Notes: generated from the sequence alone by a model not told the origin. Counted from the stretch's first letter, positions 1 to 10,800 are shown. The stretch is DNA of 64,000 nucleotides from JAMXLO01 sp963812475 (GCA_963812475.1 CAWEVI010000065.1:22396-86395); one strand, 5' to 3'. Numbers and translations are program-made.

Positions 1-13
1 CATGGAAGTGCAA

Positions 14-1915
14 ATGGCGAGTTGGAAAGACAAGCTGGCGCTGACCGCCCAGCGAAACCGGCAGGAAATCGTCAAGGCCAAGCTGAGTCGGCGCGAGATG
101 ATGCGCCTGGGCCTGCTGACTGCGGGCGGAAGCCTCATTCTCAAGCAGGGCCTCAGTGCCCGTGCGCTCGCCGATCAAGGCAGCGGCGGCGGCAGTGGCA
201 GTAGTGGCAGTAGTGGTGGCGGCAGCCTCAGCAGTCTTCAGGGGGTCGATGGCCCGCCCAGCCCACCCGTCAGGCCGTGGGCCCAACCGATGCCGATCCT
301 GACGATAAAGAAGCCCGTGGACTACCACGCCATGAGCGGCGGGGTGCCCGATGGCACCACCGTGATCGACGGGGCAACCAAGCGGATCAATCATCAGCTC
401 TTCACCTACAATCCCAAGGCCGCCCCTGGCACCAGCCCCTACGGCGGGCAGTTCCCGCCGCAGAAGTTCTACGAGCTGATCATGCAGGAGACCGCGCTCA
501 AGCTACATCCCGACTACTCGCCCACCACCGTCTGGGGCTTCGACGGACAGGTTCCCGGCCCGCTCGTCCAGGCGAAATATGGCGAGCCGATCCTGGTGCG
601 ATTCCATAACCACCTGCCGTCGGTCAAAGTGCCCCAAAGCTTCGGCATCGCCGAGATGACGACCCATCTGCACAACGCGCATACGCCGTCGGAAAGCGAC
701 GGCAATCCGGTCAATTTCTTCAACTCGATCAACGACCCCAACGCCATCAACCCGTTGGGGTTCAAGGACCAGCACTATCCGAACGTCCTGGCTGGATACA
801 CCGCGCTGGGCAACAAGGTCGGTGATCCGCGCGAGGCGTTGAGCTCGCTTTGGTACCACGATCACCACCTCGATTTCACCGCCCAGAATGTCTACAAGGG
901 CATGTTCGGGTGTTACAATCTGTTCGACGACAAGGACACCGGCGACGAGACGACCGGTCTGCGCCTGCCGAGCGGCAAATACGACGTTCCGATCTTCTTC
1001 AACGACTTCGTGTTCGACCAGAATTGCCAGACTGTCTTCGATCTGTTCGATCTCGACGGCATCCTCGGCGACCGTCTCTGCGCGAATGGTGCGATTCAGC
1101 CCTTCCTCGACGTTGACAAGCGCCGCTATCGTTTTCGGTTTTATGTTCCCGGTCCATCACGCTGGTATGAGTTCGCGCTATTCGACGGCACGAATTACAT
1201 CCCGTTCTGGCAGATCTCCAGCGACGGCAACCTGCTGCCGCAGGCGATCCAGGTCAGCAGCGTGCGTGTGGCCGTGGCCGAGCGGGTCGATATCATCGTC
1301 GACTTCAGCAAGATCAAGGCGTCGCGCCTCTACCTCGTCAACCGGCTCGAGCAGGTCAACGGACGCGGGCCGACGGGGTCGGTCCTCAGCCCCGGCACAC
1401 CGATCATTCAGATCAACGTCGGTGCGTCGGCGCCGGATCACAGCGTCGATCCCGCGGCCGCGCCGCTTCTCATGCGCACGCTGCCGGATGCCGATTTCGG
1501 CGCGCTGGTGGCACGTGCCGCGAAGGCAAAGACCCGCACCTGGCGGTTCGAACGCGGCAATGGCGGCTGGCAGGTCAACGGCAATTTCTTCGACGAGAAC
1601 GTGGTGAATGCCGCCATTCCGCAGGAATCCGAAGAGGTCTGGGTCATACAGAACCCCGGCGGCAGCTGGCGGCACCCGGTGCACATCCACTTCGAGGAAC
1701 ATCGCGTGCTGTCGCGCAACGGCGTGGCGGTACGGCCGAACGTTCAGAACAACGCCAGCGTCGATTACGCCCGCAAGGACGTGATCGAACTCAACACCAA
1801 CGAGGAAGTGCGCGTCTTCATGCGCTTCAGGGACATGAAGGGACGTTACGTGATGCACTGCCACAACGTGGTGCACGAAGACCACGCGATGATGGTGCGC
1901 TGGGACATCGTGTAG
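14..1915 (+). CDS. Tat-exported multicopper oxidase
   Basis: A copper-dependent oxidase of the cupredoxin superfamily, likely periplasmic. It oxidises an unidentified substrate (phenolic, metal ion or similar) while reducing oxygen. Residues 25-36 hold a twin-arginine motif (SRREMM) before a hydrophobic stretch, then a Gly/Ser-rich linker near residues 56-78. Copper-ligand motifs are visible: HLHNAH and WYHDHHLDF in the N-terminal half, HPVHIHFEEH and HCHNVVHEDHAMM at the C-terminus. All four ligand blocks of a three-domain laccase/CotA-like enzyme are therefore present. An in-frame ATG exists at position 2, but GGAAG at 4-8 sits well for the ATG at 14, so that start is preferred. About 630 residues is on the long side for the family because of the linker. 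It is monocistronic here. The substrate cannot be told from sequence. Confidence 0.9.
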   Translation: MASWKDKLALTAQRNRQEIVKAKLSRREMMRLGLLTAGGSLILKQGLSARALADQGSGGGSGSSGSSGGGSLSSLQGVDGPPSPPVRPWAQPMPILTIKKPVDYHAMSGGVPDGTTVIDGATKRINHQLFTYNPKAAPGTSPYGGQFPPQKFYELIMQETALKLHPDYSPTTVWGFDGQVPGPLVQAKYGEPILVRFHNHLPSVKVPQSFGIAEMTTHLHNAHTPSESDGNPVNFFNSINDPNAINPLGFKDQHYPNVLAGYTALGNKVGDPREALSSLWYHDHHLDFTAQNVYKGMFGCYNLFDDKDTGDETTGLRLPSGKYDVPIFFNDFVFDQNCQTVFDLFDLDGILGDRLCANGAIQPFLDVDKRRYRFRFYVPGPSRWYEFALFDGTNYIPFWQISSDGNLLPQAIQVSSVRVAVAERVDIIVDFSKIKASRLYLVNRLEQVNGRGPTGSVLSPGTPIIQINVGASAPDHSVDPAAAPLLMRTLPDADFGALVARAAKAKTRTWRFERGNGGWQVNGNFFDENVVNAAIPQESEEVWVIQNPGGSWRHPVHIHFEEHRVLSRNGVAVRPNVQNNASVDYARKDVIELNTNEEVRVFMRFRDMKGRYVMHCHNVVHEDHAMMVRWDIV

Positions 1916-1942
1916 CCGAAACCGGACAGCCCCAAAACCATA

Positions 1943-1980
1943 CTCCCCTCCCCTTGCGGGAGGGGGTTGGGGGAGGGGTC
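1943..1980. repeat. GC-rich palindromic intergenic repeat (variant copy)
   Basis: A C-rich tract followed by its G-rich complement (CTCCCCTCCCC...GGGAGGGGGTTGGGGGAGGGG) can fold into a strong hairpin. It belongs to the same general type as the repeats at 21.45-21.61 kb and 38.6-39.4 kb, but is shorter and diverged. It lies between the ends of the convergent oxidase and MFS genes, where it could also act as a bidirectional terminator, although there is no T-tract. Confidence 0.6.
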
Positions 1981-2107
1981 GCACCAACACGGGCGGACGG
2001 CCAGACTATTGCCCCACTTGCTTACCTGCATGCATGACCTCCTGGCTGATATACGAGCAGCTTGTATCTCCAGGCGTCGATGTCTGGCGAAGTGCGGCTA
2101 AATTCAA

Positions 2108-3445
2108 TCACCCCTCGGGCGGCGCCAACACGTCCAGCGGAACGCCGCGTGACTCCGGGCCGATCAGGTTGACGGTCGCGGCGGCGATCACCAGCACGAT
2201 GGCGACGCAGATGAACACCGCGTCCGTGCCGTAGCCGGTCTGAATCCAGAGGATGGCGGGGATGATAAAGGCGGTGCCCAACCGGCCGGCACCCTGCGCC
2301 ATGCCAAACCCGGAGGCGCGAGCGTTGGTCGGAAACACCTCGGAGGCAAAGATCTGCATGGAATTGCCGGCCAACTGGATGAAGAAGATCATGCAGAAGC
2401 CCACTGCCAGCAGCATCGTATCGGTCCCGGCGTTGACGAAGGCCACCGCGAACAGGCCGGCCAGCGCGAACGCGGTGATCGACGTCTTCTTCCGGCCGAA
2501 CTTCTCCAGCGCAAACATCATGAACAGGCTAGCGCAGGGAAACGCCAACGTCATGCCGAAGGTATAGGTCAGCGACTTGGTGATCGTCATGCCGCGGTCG
2601 GCCATCATGTTCGGCAGCCACGTGCCAAGCCCCAGCGCGACGCCGAAGAACGCGACGAAGCAGACCATCGCCGCGATCAGCCGGCCGCGATAGTGGCGGA
2701 ACACCACGGCGATCGGGTCGCTGTGCGTGTTGCTCGCGGCATCGGTGGTCAGCGTCTCGCCGGGTGGTCGCTTGATGCCCATCCGCTCGAGCAGGTCCAG
2801 CGCGCGGGCGCCCTGGCCATGCGTCGCGAGCCAGCGCGGCGATTCCGGCAACGAGAAGCGGAACAGGAACACGATCAGCGCGCACACGCCGATCACGATC
2901 CAGCAGCCGCGCCAGCCCAGCGTGTCACGGAAGGCGAGCGCGAACAGTGTTGACAATGGCCAGGAGAATGCGCCGCCGATCAGTTGCACGCCGGCGATGA
3001 AACGCCCACGGATGTTCTTCGGCGCGTATTCGCCGGCGTAGGCAAAGCACAGCGGCTGCTCCGCGCCCAGACCGATCCCGGCGATGAAACGCAGTGCCGC
3101 GAGCCAGATGTAGTTCGGCGAGAACGCCGCTGCGATCGTCGCGATGCCGTAGAGCAGCAGGTTGAACTGATAGACCGTCTTGCGGCCGAACCGGTCGGTG
3201 AACTCGCCCTGCACCACGGTGCCGATGAACAGGCCGAACAGGGTGGCGCTTGCCACGGTGGCGATCTGCGCCGGAGTGGCAAAGCCGCTGCGCACCATGT
3301 CCGGGATCAGCGCGCCCAGGATCACGTAATCGGCGACGTCGAAGAAATAGCCGGCCGAGATCAGCGCAAAGACGCGGTAGTGCAGCGGGCTCAGCCGGGC
3401 ATCGTCCATGGACGTGCCGACAAACCCCTCGATGGTCTGGGCCAT
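2108..3445 (-). CDS. MFS transporter, metabolite:H+ symporter type
   Basis: An inner-membrane secondary carrier of about 445 residues with the hydrophobicity pattern of a 12-helix major facilitator. The loop 2-3 motif DRFGRK is clear, and the SPRWL motif near the end of helix 6 is typical of sugar/aromatic-acid:H+ symporters. The start at 3445 is preceded by a strong GGGGAGGAAG ribosome site. It lies just downstream, same strand, of an M20 amidohydrolase and a peptide-type binding protein. It may therefore import or export a related small organic acid or amide. The substrate is unknown. Confidence 0.88.
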   Translation of the reverse strand: MAQTIEGFVGTSMDDARLSPLHYRVFALISAGYFFDVADYVILGALIPDMVRSGFATPAQIATVASATLFGLFIGTVVQGEFTDRFGRKTVYQFNLLLYGIATIAAAFSPNYIWLAALRFIAGIGLGAEQPLCFAYAGEYAPKNIRGRFIAGVQLIGGAFSWPLSTLFALAFRDTLGWRGCWIVIGVCALIVFLFRFSLPESPRWLATHGQGARALDLLERMGIKRPPGETLTTDAASNTHSDPIAVVFRHYRGRLIAAMVCFVAFFGVALGLGTWLPNMMADRGMTITKSLTYTFGMTLAFPCASLFMMFALEKFGRKKTSITAFALAGLFAVAFVNAGTDTMLLAVGFCMIFFIQLAGNSMQIFASEVFPTNARASGFGMAQGAGRLGTAFIIPAILWIQTGYGTDAVFICVAIVLVIAAATVNLIGPESRGVPLDVLAPPEG

Positions 3446-3518
3446 GTGGTTTCTTCCTCCCCGGACGCGCTGCTTTACGCGGCTGCCGATGCAGCGTTGC
3501 AGTCGAGCCGCCGTCGCG

Positions 3519-4739
3519 TCAATCCGAAGGCGCCAGAATCTCCGCTGCCGCGTCGGCCAACACCTGGCAGCCGAGCACGATGTCCGCGTCCTTGGTATTC
3601 TCCGCGTAGTGGTGGCTGATGCCGCCGATCGAAGGCACGAACAGCATCGCCGACTTCATCCGCTCCGCCAGCACCTGCGCGTCATGGCCGGCGCCGCTCG
3701 GCATGCGCACATGCAGTCCCGGCGCATGACGTTCGGCGGCACGCTCCAGCGCATCCTGAAAGCCCGCGTCCATCGCCTGCGGCACGGACTGACCGCGCTC
3801 GGCGATCGTCACGGTGCATGGTCCGCGCGTCGCCTGGGCGACCAGCGTTTCCAGTTCCCGGTCGAGCGTTGCCAGCAGCGCGGGATCGGTGTCGCGGAAC
3901 TGGAACAGCATTTCGGCTCGGCCAGGCACGATGCTTGGCGCGCCGGGATCGAGTGTGATCCGCCCCGTCGTCCAGACGGTGCGCGGCCCCGCAACCTCGG
4001 GAAACCGCTGATAGATCGCAGAGGCCAAATGCACCAGCGCGACGCCGGCATCCTTGCGGATCGCCATGCGTGTGGTGCCGGCATGGTTCTGCACACCCTC
4101 GAACACGATGCGGAAGCGATGGCTGCCGACGATGGCGGTGACGATGCCGATGCGCCGCCCGGAATCCTCCAGTTCGGCGCCCTGTTCGATGTGCGCCTCC
4201 AGATAGCCGCGATAGCGCGCGGCATCGACCTCAGCGCGCGGACGGCCGGCAAATCCGGCCTGTTGCAGCGCCTCGCGCAACGTCGTGCCATCGCGGTTAC
4301 GGCACGTGTCGATCTCGGCGTCGGGAAACAGACCGCAGAACGAACGGCTGCCGATGAACGAACCGAAATGGCCTTCTTCGTCAGCCCATGCCGCGACATC
4401 GATGCCGTGGCCGAGCGTGCGTGCGACCTCCAGGCCGTAGATCACGCCCAGCGCGCCGTCCAGCCAGCCGGCGTGCGGCTGCGTCTCGACATGACTGCCG
4501 AGCAGCAGATGCGGCCCCGCGCCGCGCGCGCGTCCGATCACGTTGCCGATGCCGTCGATTTCCGGATCGAGGCCGGCCTCGGTCATGCGCGCCGCAAGCC
4601 AGTGACGCGATGCGACATCATCGGGCGAGTAGGTGGGCCGATGCACGCCGGTCTTGTACGCTCCAATCCTGGCGAGCGCGCGAAGGTCGCCGAGCAGCCG
4701 GTCGCCGTCGATGTTTGCTGTCATGGCGGCGGGTGTCAT
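3519..4739 (-). CDS. M20-family Zn-dependent amidohydrolase (allantoate amidohydrolase / N-carbamoyl-L-amino-acid hydrolase type)
   Basis: A cytosolic binuclear zinc peptidase-fold enzyme expected to hydrolyse an N-carbamoyl or ureido amide bond. Metal-ligand motifs are visible: GSHVETQPHAGWLDGALGV (His and bridging Asp), WADEEGHF (catalytic Glu and ligand Glu), HIEQG, and GAGHDAQ near the C-terminus. These fit the AllC/HyuC branch rather than general M20 peptidases. The start at 4739 was chosen because its ATG overlaps the TGA of the upstream binding-protein gene (ATGA), so the two are translationally coupled. Longer in-frame starts would run into that gene. About 406 residues is the usual family length. 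Which ureido compound is cleaved is not evident. Confidence 0.85.
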   Translation of the reverse strand: MTPAAMTANIDGDRLLGDLRALARIGAYKTGVHRPTYSPDDVASRHWLAARMTEAGLDPEIDGIGNVIGRARGAGPHLLLGSHVETQPHAGWLDGALGVIYGLEVARTLGHGIDVAAWADEEGHFGSFIGSRSFCGLFPDAEIDTCRNRDGTTLREALQQAGFAGRPRAEVDAARYRGYLEAHIEQGAELEDSGRRIGIVTAIVGSHRFRIVFEGVQNHAGTTRMAIRKDAGVALVHLASAIYQRFPEVAGPRTVWTTGRITLDPGAPSIVPGRAEMLFQFRDTDPALLATLDRELETLVAQATRGPCTVTIAERGQSVPQAMDAGFQDALERAAERHAPGLHVRMPSGAGHDAQVLAERMKSAMLFVPSIGGISHHYAENTKDADIVLGCQVLADAAAEILAPSD

Positions 4740-6229
4740 GGTGCGATCACGATCCCCTGCGGGCGGATCATCCCGTCCGGCGTCGGGGAAAAACCCGACA
4801 CCTTGTCCGACAGCGCCCACAGCCACTTGGCATGATACAGCACGATGTGCGGGCGGTCGGCGAGATAGACATCGACGACCTGTCGGTACAGCGCCTGCCG
4901 CTGCGCCACGTCGGTGACGCCGCGCGCACGTGCCAGCAGATCGTCGAATTTCGGATTGCAGTATTTGCCCCAGTTCAGGAAGCCGTCGCAGGCGAGCCAG
5001 ATCGCGACATTGCCGTCCGGATCCGGGCGACCGCTCCAGATCACCACCATCGCGTTGTAATCCCCGGCCTTGCCCGCCGCGACCAGGGCATTCGCCTCCA
5101 TCGCGTGCAGCTTCACGTCAAAACCGGCCTCACTTGCCAGCGACTGGATCACCTGGCCGACCTGCTGTTCGACGGGGCTGTTGCCGATCGTCAAACCGAA
5201 GCTCGGGCGCTCCACGCCCGCCTGCCTCAGCAGTGCCTTGGCCTTCGCCAGATCGCGCGGCGGCACCGGATGATCGGGGTCCCAGTAGCGGCTTTTCGGC
5301 GCCTCGAACTGGTTGGACGGGATGAACTGACCGTCCATCACCACCTGATTGATCACGGTGCGGTCGAGCGCCGCCTCCAGCGCCTCGCGCACCCGCGGAT
5401 CCTTCAGGGGCGTGTCCGCCGCGAGGTTGATGCCCAGCGTATAGTAGGCAAGCGCGGTCTCGCTGATCAGCTTCAGCTTCGGGTTCCGCTTCACCGCCGC
5501 CACGTCGGTCGGTCCCAGCCGCTCGACCATGTCGAGCTGCCCGGCCTGGAGGTTCACCAGCCGCACGGTGGTATCGGGGATCGGCTGATACACGATGCGA
5601 TCCAGCTTGACCGCATCGGCGTTCCAGTAACCCGGGAAGCGATCGACCACGATGCGGTCCTGCGCGACGCGTTCGGTCAGCCTGAACGGTCCGGCGCACG
5701 GCAGGTCAGGCGTCACGTCGCGTCCGAGCGCCTTGGGCGAGATCATCATGCCGACGCGGTCCGCAAGGACGGCCACCAACGGCGCATAGGGCTGCGCGAG
5801 GTGCAGCCGCACCGTCTGCGGATCGACCACCTCGACCGAGGCGACCGGCTTCAGCTCGCCCTTGCGCAGGCTTTCCGGTGCTGTGCGGTAGCGTTCCAGG
5901 TTCGCCTTCACCGCATCGGCGTCCAGCGCCTGTCCGTCATGGAACTTCACGCCGTCACGCAGGGTCACCGTCAGGGCGAGGTTGTCGGGCGACCAGTTCC
6001 ACGCCGTGGCCAGTTGCGGCACGAAGTTGTTCCCCGCGTCGATGTCGATGAGCTTGTCGCACACCGAGGCGAATACCACGCGGCCGACAAAGCTGCCGCC
6101 GCGCGCGGGATCCAGTGCGTCGGGATCCTCGTTGAGGCCGATGCGCAGCGTGACCGCTTGCGCGGCGCCGGTCAGCACCATCAGGCCCAGACAGGCCGCG
6201 GCAACGCCACGTATCATGGCCGCCGCCAT
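4736..6229 (-). CDS. ABC transporter substrate-binding protein, family 5 (oligopeptide/dipeptide type)
   Basis: A periplasmic binding lipid-free protein of about 497 residues. A Sec-type signal peptide (positive start, then a hydrophobic core ending TGAAQA) precedes a mature part beginning VTLRIG. Family-5 landmarks are the N-terminal DPDALDPARGG, the DGVKFHDGQ block and the FPGYWNADAVKLDRI block. It lies 17 bases after the purB-like gene and overlaps the amidohydrolase by ATGA, so the three probably form one transcript. No permease or ATPase genes are adjacent, making this an orphan receptor that must use a translocator encoded elsewhere. ATG at 6217 is an alternative start. Confidence 0.85.
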   Translation of the reverse strand: MAAAMIRGVAAACLGLMVLTGAAQAVTLRIGLNEDPDALDPARGGSFVGRVVFASVCDKLIDIDAGNNFVPQLATAWNWSPDNLALTVTLRDGVKFHDGQALDADAVKANLERYRTAPESLRKGELKPVASVEVVDPQTVRLHLAQPYAPLVAVLADRVGMMISPKALGRDVTPDLPCAGPFRLTERVAQDRIVVDRFPGYWNADAVKLDRIVYQPIPDTTVRLVNLQAGQLDMVERLGPTDVAAVKRNPKLKLISETALAYYTLGINLAADTPLKDPRVREALEAALDRTVINQVVMDGQFIPSNQFEAPKSRYWDPDHPVPPRDLAKAKALLRQAGVERPSFGLTIGNSPVEQQVGQVIQSLASEAGFDVKLHAMEANALVAAGKAGDYNAMVVIWSGRPDPDGNVAIWLACDGFLNWGKYCNPKFDDLLARARGVTDVAQRQALYRQVVDVYLADRPHIVLYHAKWLWALSDKVSGFSPTPDGMIRPQGIVIAP

Positions 6230-6246
6230 CGGCGTCGTCCGGTTGA

Positions 6247-7596
<1,350 letters not shown>

Positions 7597-7690
7597 CGCT
7601 GCCCTGACCCGTCCTGGTGGAAGGCCAGCTAGACCGTCGCACTGGTGCATGACAAGTGCCGGCCGCGAAACACACCGAGGGCGACACCGA

Positions 7691-8293
7691 ATGGATCAGA
7701 TCGCGCTGACCCACGACCTTGTGGCCCTGGCACAGGTGGTCCTGATCGACATCACCCTGGCGGGCGATAACGCCATCGTCGTCGGGCTGGCTGTCGCCGG
7801 GCTGCCCGACCGGCAGAAGCGCCCCGCAATCCTGCTGGGCATCGTCGGCGCAACCGTGATCCGCATCGCGCTGGGCGCAATCGCGCTGCAACTGCTGGCC
7901 ATCATCGGGTTGCTGCTCGCCGGGGGGCTGCTGCTGCTGTGGGTGTGCTGGAAGATGTTCCGCGAACTGCGCCGCCCCCACGTGAGCGGGGCCGCCGGCG
8001 AGGCAAGGCCCAAGACGCTGAGCCAGGCGATGCTTCAGATCATCCTGGCCGATGTGTCGATGAGCCTCGACAACGTGCTGGCGGTCGCGGGCGTGGCCAA
8101 CGGCAGCACGTGGATCCTGATGCTGGGACTGCTGTTGTCGGTGGTGCTGATGGGGGTGGCGGCGAATCTTCTTGCAAAGGTGCTGGAGCGGCAGCGCTGG
8201 ATCGCCTGGGCTGGCCTGCTGATCGTGCTCTACGTGGCGGTGTCGATGATCTGGGACGGTTCGCAGGACGTGGCCGAGGCGATCCGCGGATAA
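7691..8293 (+). CDS. TerC/YjbE-family integral membrane protein
   Basis: An inner-membrane protein of 200 residues, strongly hydrophobic, with two internally related acidic motifs (DITLAGDNAIV and DVSMSLDNVLAV). These are the signature of the TerC family, whose members include manganese exporters and tellurium-resistance proteins. The ATG at 7691 starts the recognisable protein; the upstream in-frame ATG at 7649 would add a charged, non-conserved tail. It is divergent from the purB-like gene across about 95 bases. That gap is too short for, and shows no sign of, the yybP-ykoY manganese riboswitch sometimes found before TerC genes. Confidence 0.85.
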   Translation: MDQIALTHDLVALAQVVLIDITLAGDNAIVVGLAVAGLPDRQKRPAILLGIVGATVIRIALGAIALQLLAIIGLLLAGGLLLLWVCWKMFRELRRPHVSGAAGEARPKTLSQAMLQIILADVSMSLDNVLAVAGVANGSTWILMLGLLLSVVLMGVAANLLAKVLERQRWIAWAGLLIVLYVAVSMIWDGSQDVAEAIRG

Positions 8294-8299
8294 CCGCGT

Positions 8300-8607
8300 T
8301 CAGGAGCCCAATACCGCCTTGCGCAGCAGGTCATTTGCCCGGCTCTGCCAGCCGCGTCCGGAGGCGCGCAGACGCTCGACCACGTCGCGTTCCAGGCGAA
8401 GCGAGACCAGGACCTTGGTGGGCTTTGTTGCTTCCCACGGGTGCGACGGATATAATCGGCGACAATCCCTGGTTCGACTTCGCGCAGTCGGGCGCAGCCG
8501 CGCCCAATCCTTTTCGGTCACGTTCCGGGTATCGGGATCGGCGTCGATGCCGCGTTGGATGCCACATCTTCTTCAGCGCGTCGGACGAACAGACGTCGTT
8601 TTTGCAT
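8300..8607 (-). pseudogene. BrnA-type antitoxin, frameshifted
   Basis: Three conserved pieces of a BrnA antitoxin occur in order but in different reading frames. The first is an N-terminal block from ATG 8607 (MQKRRLFVRRAEED). The second is a middle block, DADPDTRNVTEKDWARLRPT, then EVEPGIVADYIRRTRGK in another frame. The third is a C-terminal ribbon-helix-helix-like block (VLVSLRLERDVVERLRASG...WQSRANDLLRKAV). At least three single-base shifts are needed to join them. BrnA normally neutralises BrnT and represses the operon. It follows and overlaps the brnT remnant as in intact brnTA operons. The alternative is low-quality base calls in this stretch. Confidence 0.7.
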
Positions 8608-8864
8608 AGACGGCCATTTCCTCCTCTCGCCCGCGCAGACTGATCACCCGCATACGGCCCAATCGAATCTGTATAGATCAGCATATGCAATCGCTCGCCA
8701 ATCTTGCCCAGTGCGAGCAACCCGCGGCTCGCCGTAGTTGTGCCGTCGAATGTCCTCGAACTCGTGGCGCCGATTCCCAATCGAAGTTCAAGACGCGCAA
8801 CGAAATCCACGCCATGTTTGCGCAGATTGCCGATCCGCTTCGCCTCGTCCCATTCGAATTCCAC
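8573..8864 (-). pseudogene. BrnT-type toxin, frameshifted
   Basis: The start reads MEFEWDEAKRIGNLRKHGVDF, the typical beginning of BrnT ribonuclease toxins. After that the conserved sequence jumps frame: VLNFDWESA in one frame, EFEDIRRHNYGEPRV in a second, LALGKIGERLHMLIYTD back in the first, and MRVISLRGREEEMAVYAK in another. At least four indels separate this from a functional gene. The only start is GTG at 8864. Paired with the brnA remnant just downstream, this is a decayed type II toxin-antitoxin module, unless the region is badly sequenced. Confidence 0.72.
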
Positions 8865-8975
8865 GCCGCCACCATCAGAATGTAGCTACAATCAGAGGCG
8901 ATTGCAAGCCCCACCCTGACACTCTGCCCGTGCCGTCCTATCTTCCGGGTAAATCCAGCCAAGGAGGAATTCGCC

Positions 8976-10454
8976 ATGCTGAACCCGACATCGCCGCTGC
9001 CCCTCAGGGACCCGACCCTGTTCCGCCAGGCCAACTGCATCGACGGCAAGTGGGTGCAGGCCGATAGCGGCCGGACGATCGTGGTGAAGAACCCGGCCAC
9101 CGGCGAGGCGATCGGCGAGGTCCCAGCCCTCGGCGCCGCCGAGACCCGCCGCGCCATCGAGGCGGCACATCGCGCGCAGGGCAACTGGCGCGCCATGCTG
9201 GCGAAGGACCGCGCGGCGATCCTGCGCAAGCTGAACGACCTGATGCTTGAGAACGCCGACGACCTGGCGGTGATCATGACTGCCGAGCAGGGCAAGCCGC
9301 TGTCCGAGAGCAAGGGCGAGATCGCCTACGCCGCGAGCTTCATCGAGTGGTTCGCCGAGGAGGGCAAGCGCATCTACGGCGACACGATCCCGCAGAACGC
9401 GAAGGGCCGGCGCATCCTGGTGCTGAAGGAGCCGATCGGCGTGTTCGCCGCGATCACGCCGTGGAATTTTCCCGCCGCGATGATCACCCGCAAGGCCGGC
9501 CCTGGCTGGGCCGCGGGCTGCACAGGGGTGATCCGGCCCGCCAGTCAGACGCCGTTCTCAGCGCTGGCGCTGGCAGCGCTGGCGGAACGTGCCGGCATGC
9601 CGCCGGGTGTGTGCAACGTCATCACCGGACCATCGGGCGAGACCGGCGCCGAACTGACCTCCAACCCGCTGGTGCGCAAGCTGACCTTCACCGGCTCGAC
9701 CGAGGTAGGCGCCAAGCTGCTGGCGCAGTGCGCGCCGACCATCAAGAAGACCAGCATGGAACTCGGCGGCAACGCGCCGTTCATCGTGTTCGACGATGCC
9801 GATCTGGATGCCGCGGTGGCCGGCGCGATGGCCAGCAAGTACCGCAACACCGGGCAGACCTGCGTCTGCGCCAACCGCATCCTGGTGCAGGACGGGGTGT
9901 ACGACGCATTCGCTGCCAAATTGAAGACCGCGGTGGAGGCGATGAAGGTCGGCAACGGCATGGAACCGGGCGTCAGCCAGGGGCCGCTGATCAACCCCGA
10001 TGCAGTGAAGAAGGTGGAGGAGCACATCGCCGATGCGCTGAAGCGGGGCGCGAACGTGGTGACGGGCGGGCATCGTCACAAGCTGGGCGGCACGTTCTTC
10101 GAGCCCACGATCCTGGCGAATGTGCCGAACGATGCGATGATCTTCCGCGAGGAGACGTTCGGTCCGGTAGCGCCGCTGTTCCGCTTCAAGACCGAGGCGG
10201 AGGCGATCAAGCTGGCCAACGACACCGAATTCGGGCTGGCGTCGTATTTCTACTCGCGCGACGTGGGGCGCGTCTTCCGCGTGGCCGAGGCGCTGGAATA
10301 TGGGATTATCGGGATCAACGAGGGGATCATCTCGACCGAGGTGGCGCCATTCGGCGGCATGAAGTCATCGGGGCTGGGGCGCGAGGGATCCAAGTACGGG
10401 ATCGAGGATTACCTGGAGATCAAGTACCTGGCGCTGGGTGGCATCGGGACCTGA
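8976..10454 (+). CDS. gabD: NAD(P)-dependent succinate-semialdehyde dehydrogenase-type aldehyde dehydrogenase
   Basis: An aldehyde dehydrogenase superfamily enzyme of 492 residues, closest in overall motif content to GabD (succinate semialdehyde to succinate). The catalytic general base Glu262 lies in MELGGNAPF and the nucleophile Cys296 in GQTCVCANR. The FTGSTEVG coenzyme-loop motif and the C-terminal PFGGMKSSGLGREG motif are present. A strong ribosome site, AAGGAGG, sits 8 bases before the ATG at 8976. One oddity is VIRPASQTP, where the family normally has a Lys (KPA) contacting the coenzyme ribose. No gabT lies nearby, so the physiological aldehyde is uncertain. Confidence 0.88.
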   Translation: MLNPTSPLPLRDPTLFRQANCIDGKWVQADSGRTIVVKNPATGEAIGEVPALGAAETRRAIEAAHRAQGNWRAMLAKDRAAILRKLNDLMLENADDLAVIMTAEQGKPLSESKGEIAYAASFIEWFAEEGKRIYGDTIPQNAKGRRILVLKEPIGVFAAITPWNFPAAMITRKAGPGWAAGCTGVIRPASQTPFSALALAALAERAGMPPGVCNVITGPSGETGAELTSNPLVRKLTFTGSTEVGAKLLAQCAPTIKKTSMELGGNAPFIVFDDADLDAAVAGAMASKYRNTGQTCVCANRILVQDGVYDAFAAKLKTAVEAMKVGNGMEPGVSQGPLINPDAVKKVEEHIADALKRGANVVTGGHRHKLGGTFFEPTILANVPNDAMIFREETFGPVAPLFRFKTEAEAIKLANDTEFGLASYFYSRDVGRVFRVAEALEYGIIGINEGIISTEVAPFGGMKSSGLGREGSKYGIEDYLEIKYLALGGIGT

Positions 10455-10509
10455 CATTTGCATTGTGCAAGTATTCAGGAGCCACAGCAGCGCATGGACA
10501 AGAACCGCC

Positions 10510-10533
10510 ATGGCCGGGCATTGACCCGGCCAT
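10510..10533. repeat. Palindromic repeat ATGGCCGGG-N6-CCCGGCCAT
   Basis: Nine-base perfect inverted arms flank a six-base loop, downstream of the aldehyde dehydrogenase gene. An identical-arm copy occurs at 12121-12144, after the next gene. A second, imperfect GGCCGGGTCA block lies at about 10561-10572. It has the form of a REP-like intergenic element or a terminator hairpin without a U-tract. The remaining 10455-10800 interval shows no gene. Confidence 0.6.
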
Positions 10534-10800
10534 CTCGTCCAGCACGTCGCCCCGAGGGACGGCCGGGTCACGCCCTAGCCATGACGGCTCGGAAACGGTG
10601 AGTCACGACCTGTCGCCAACTTCATTGCCTGTGCCACAACACTCGCTCCGCGCTCACCGGATCGCGCTCGATCATCTCCAATAGGGGCCAACACGCCCTA
10701 TCGTCGCTGGCCGGTTCAAGGCCGCGGTGTGCGTCGCGACGCTCTCGCCCTGCTGGTATGACGGGGGCGCACCGAATCGGCCCATGGGGTGAACCACACG

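Noticed and set aside
7597..7690. Possible yybP-ykoY manganese riboswitch before the TerC gene
   Set aside because: The gap is only 94 bases and shows no matching stem-loop arrangement or conserved loops.
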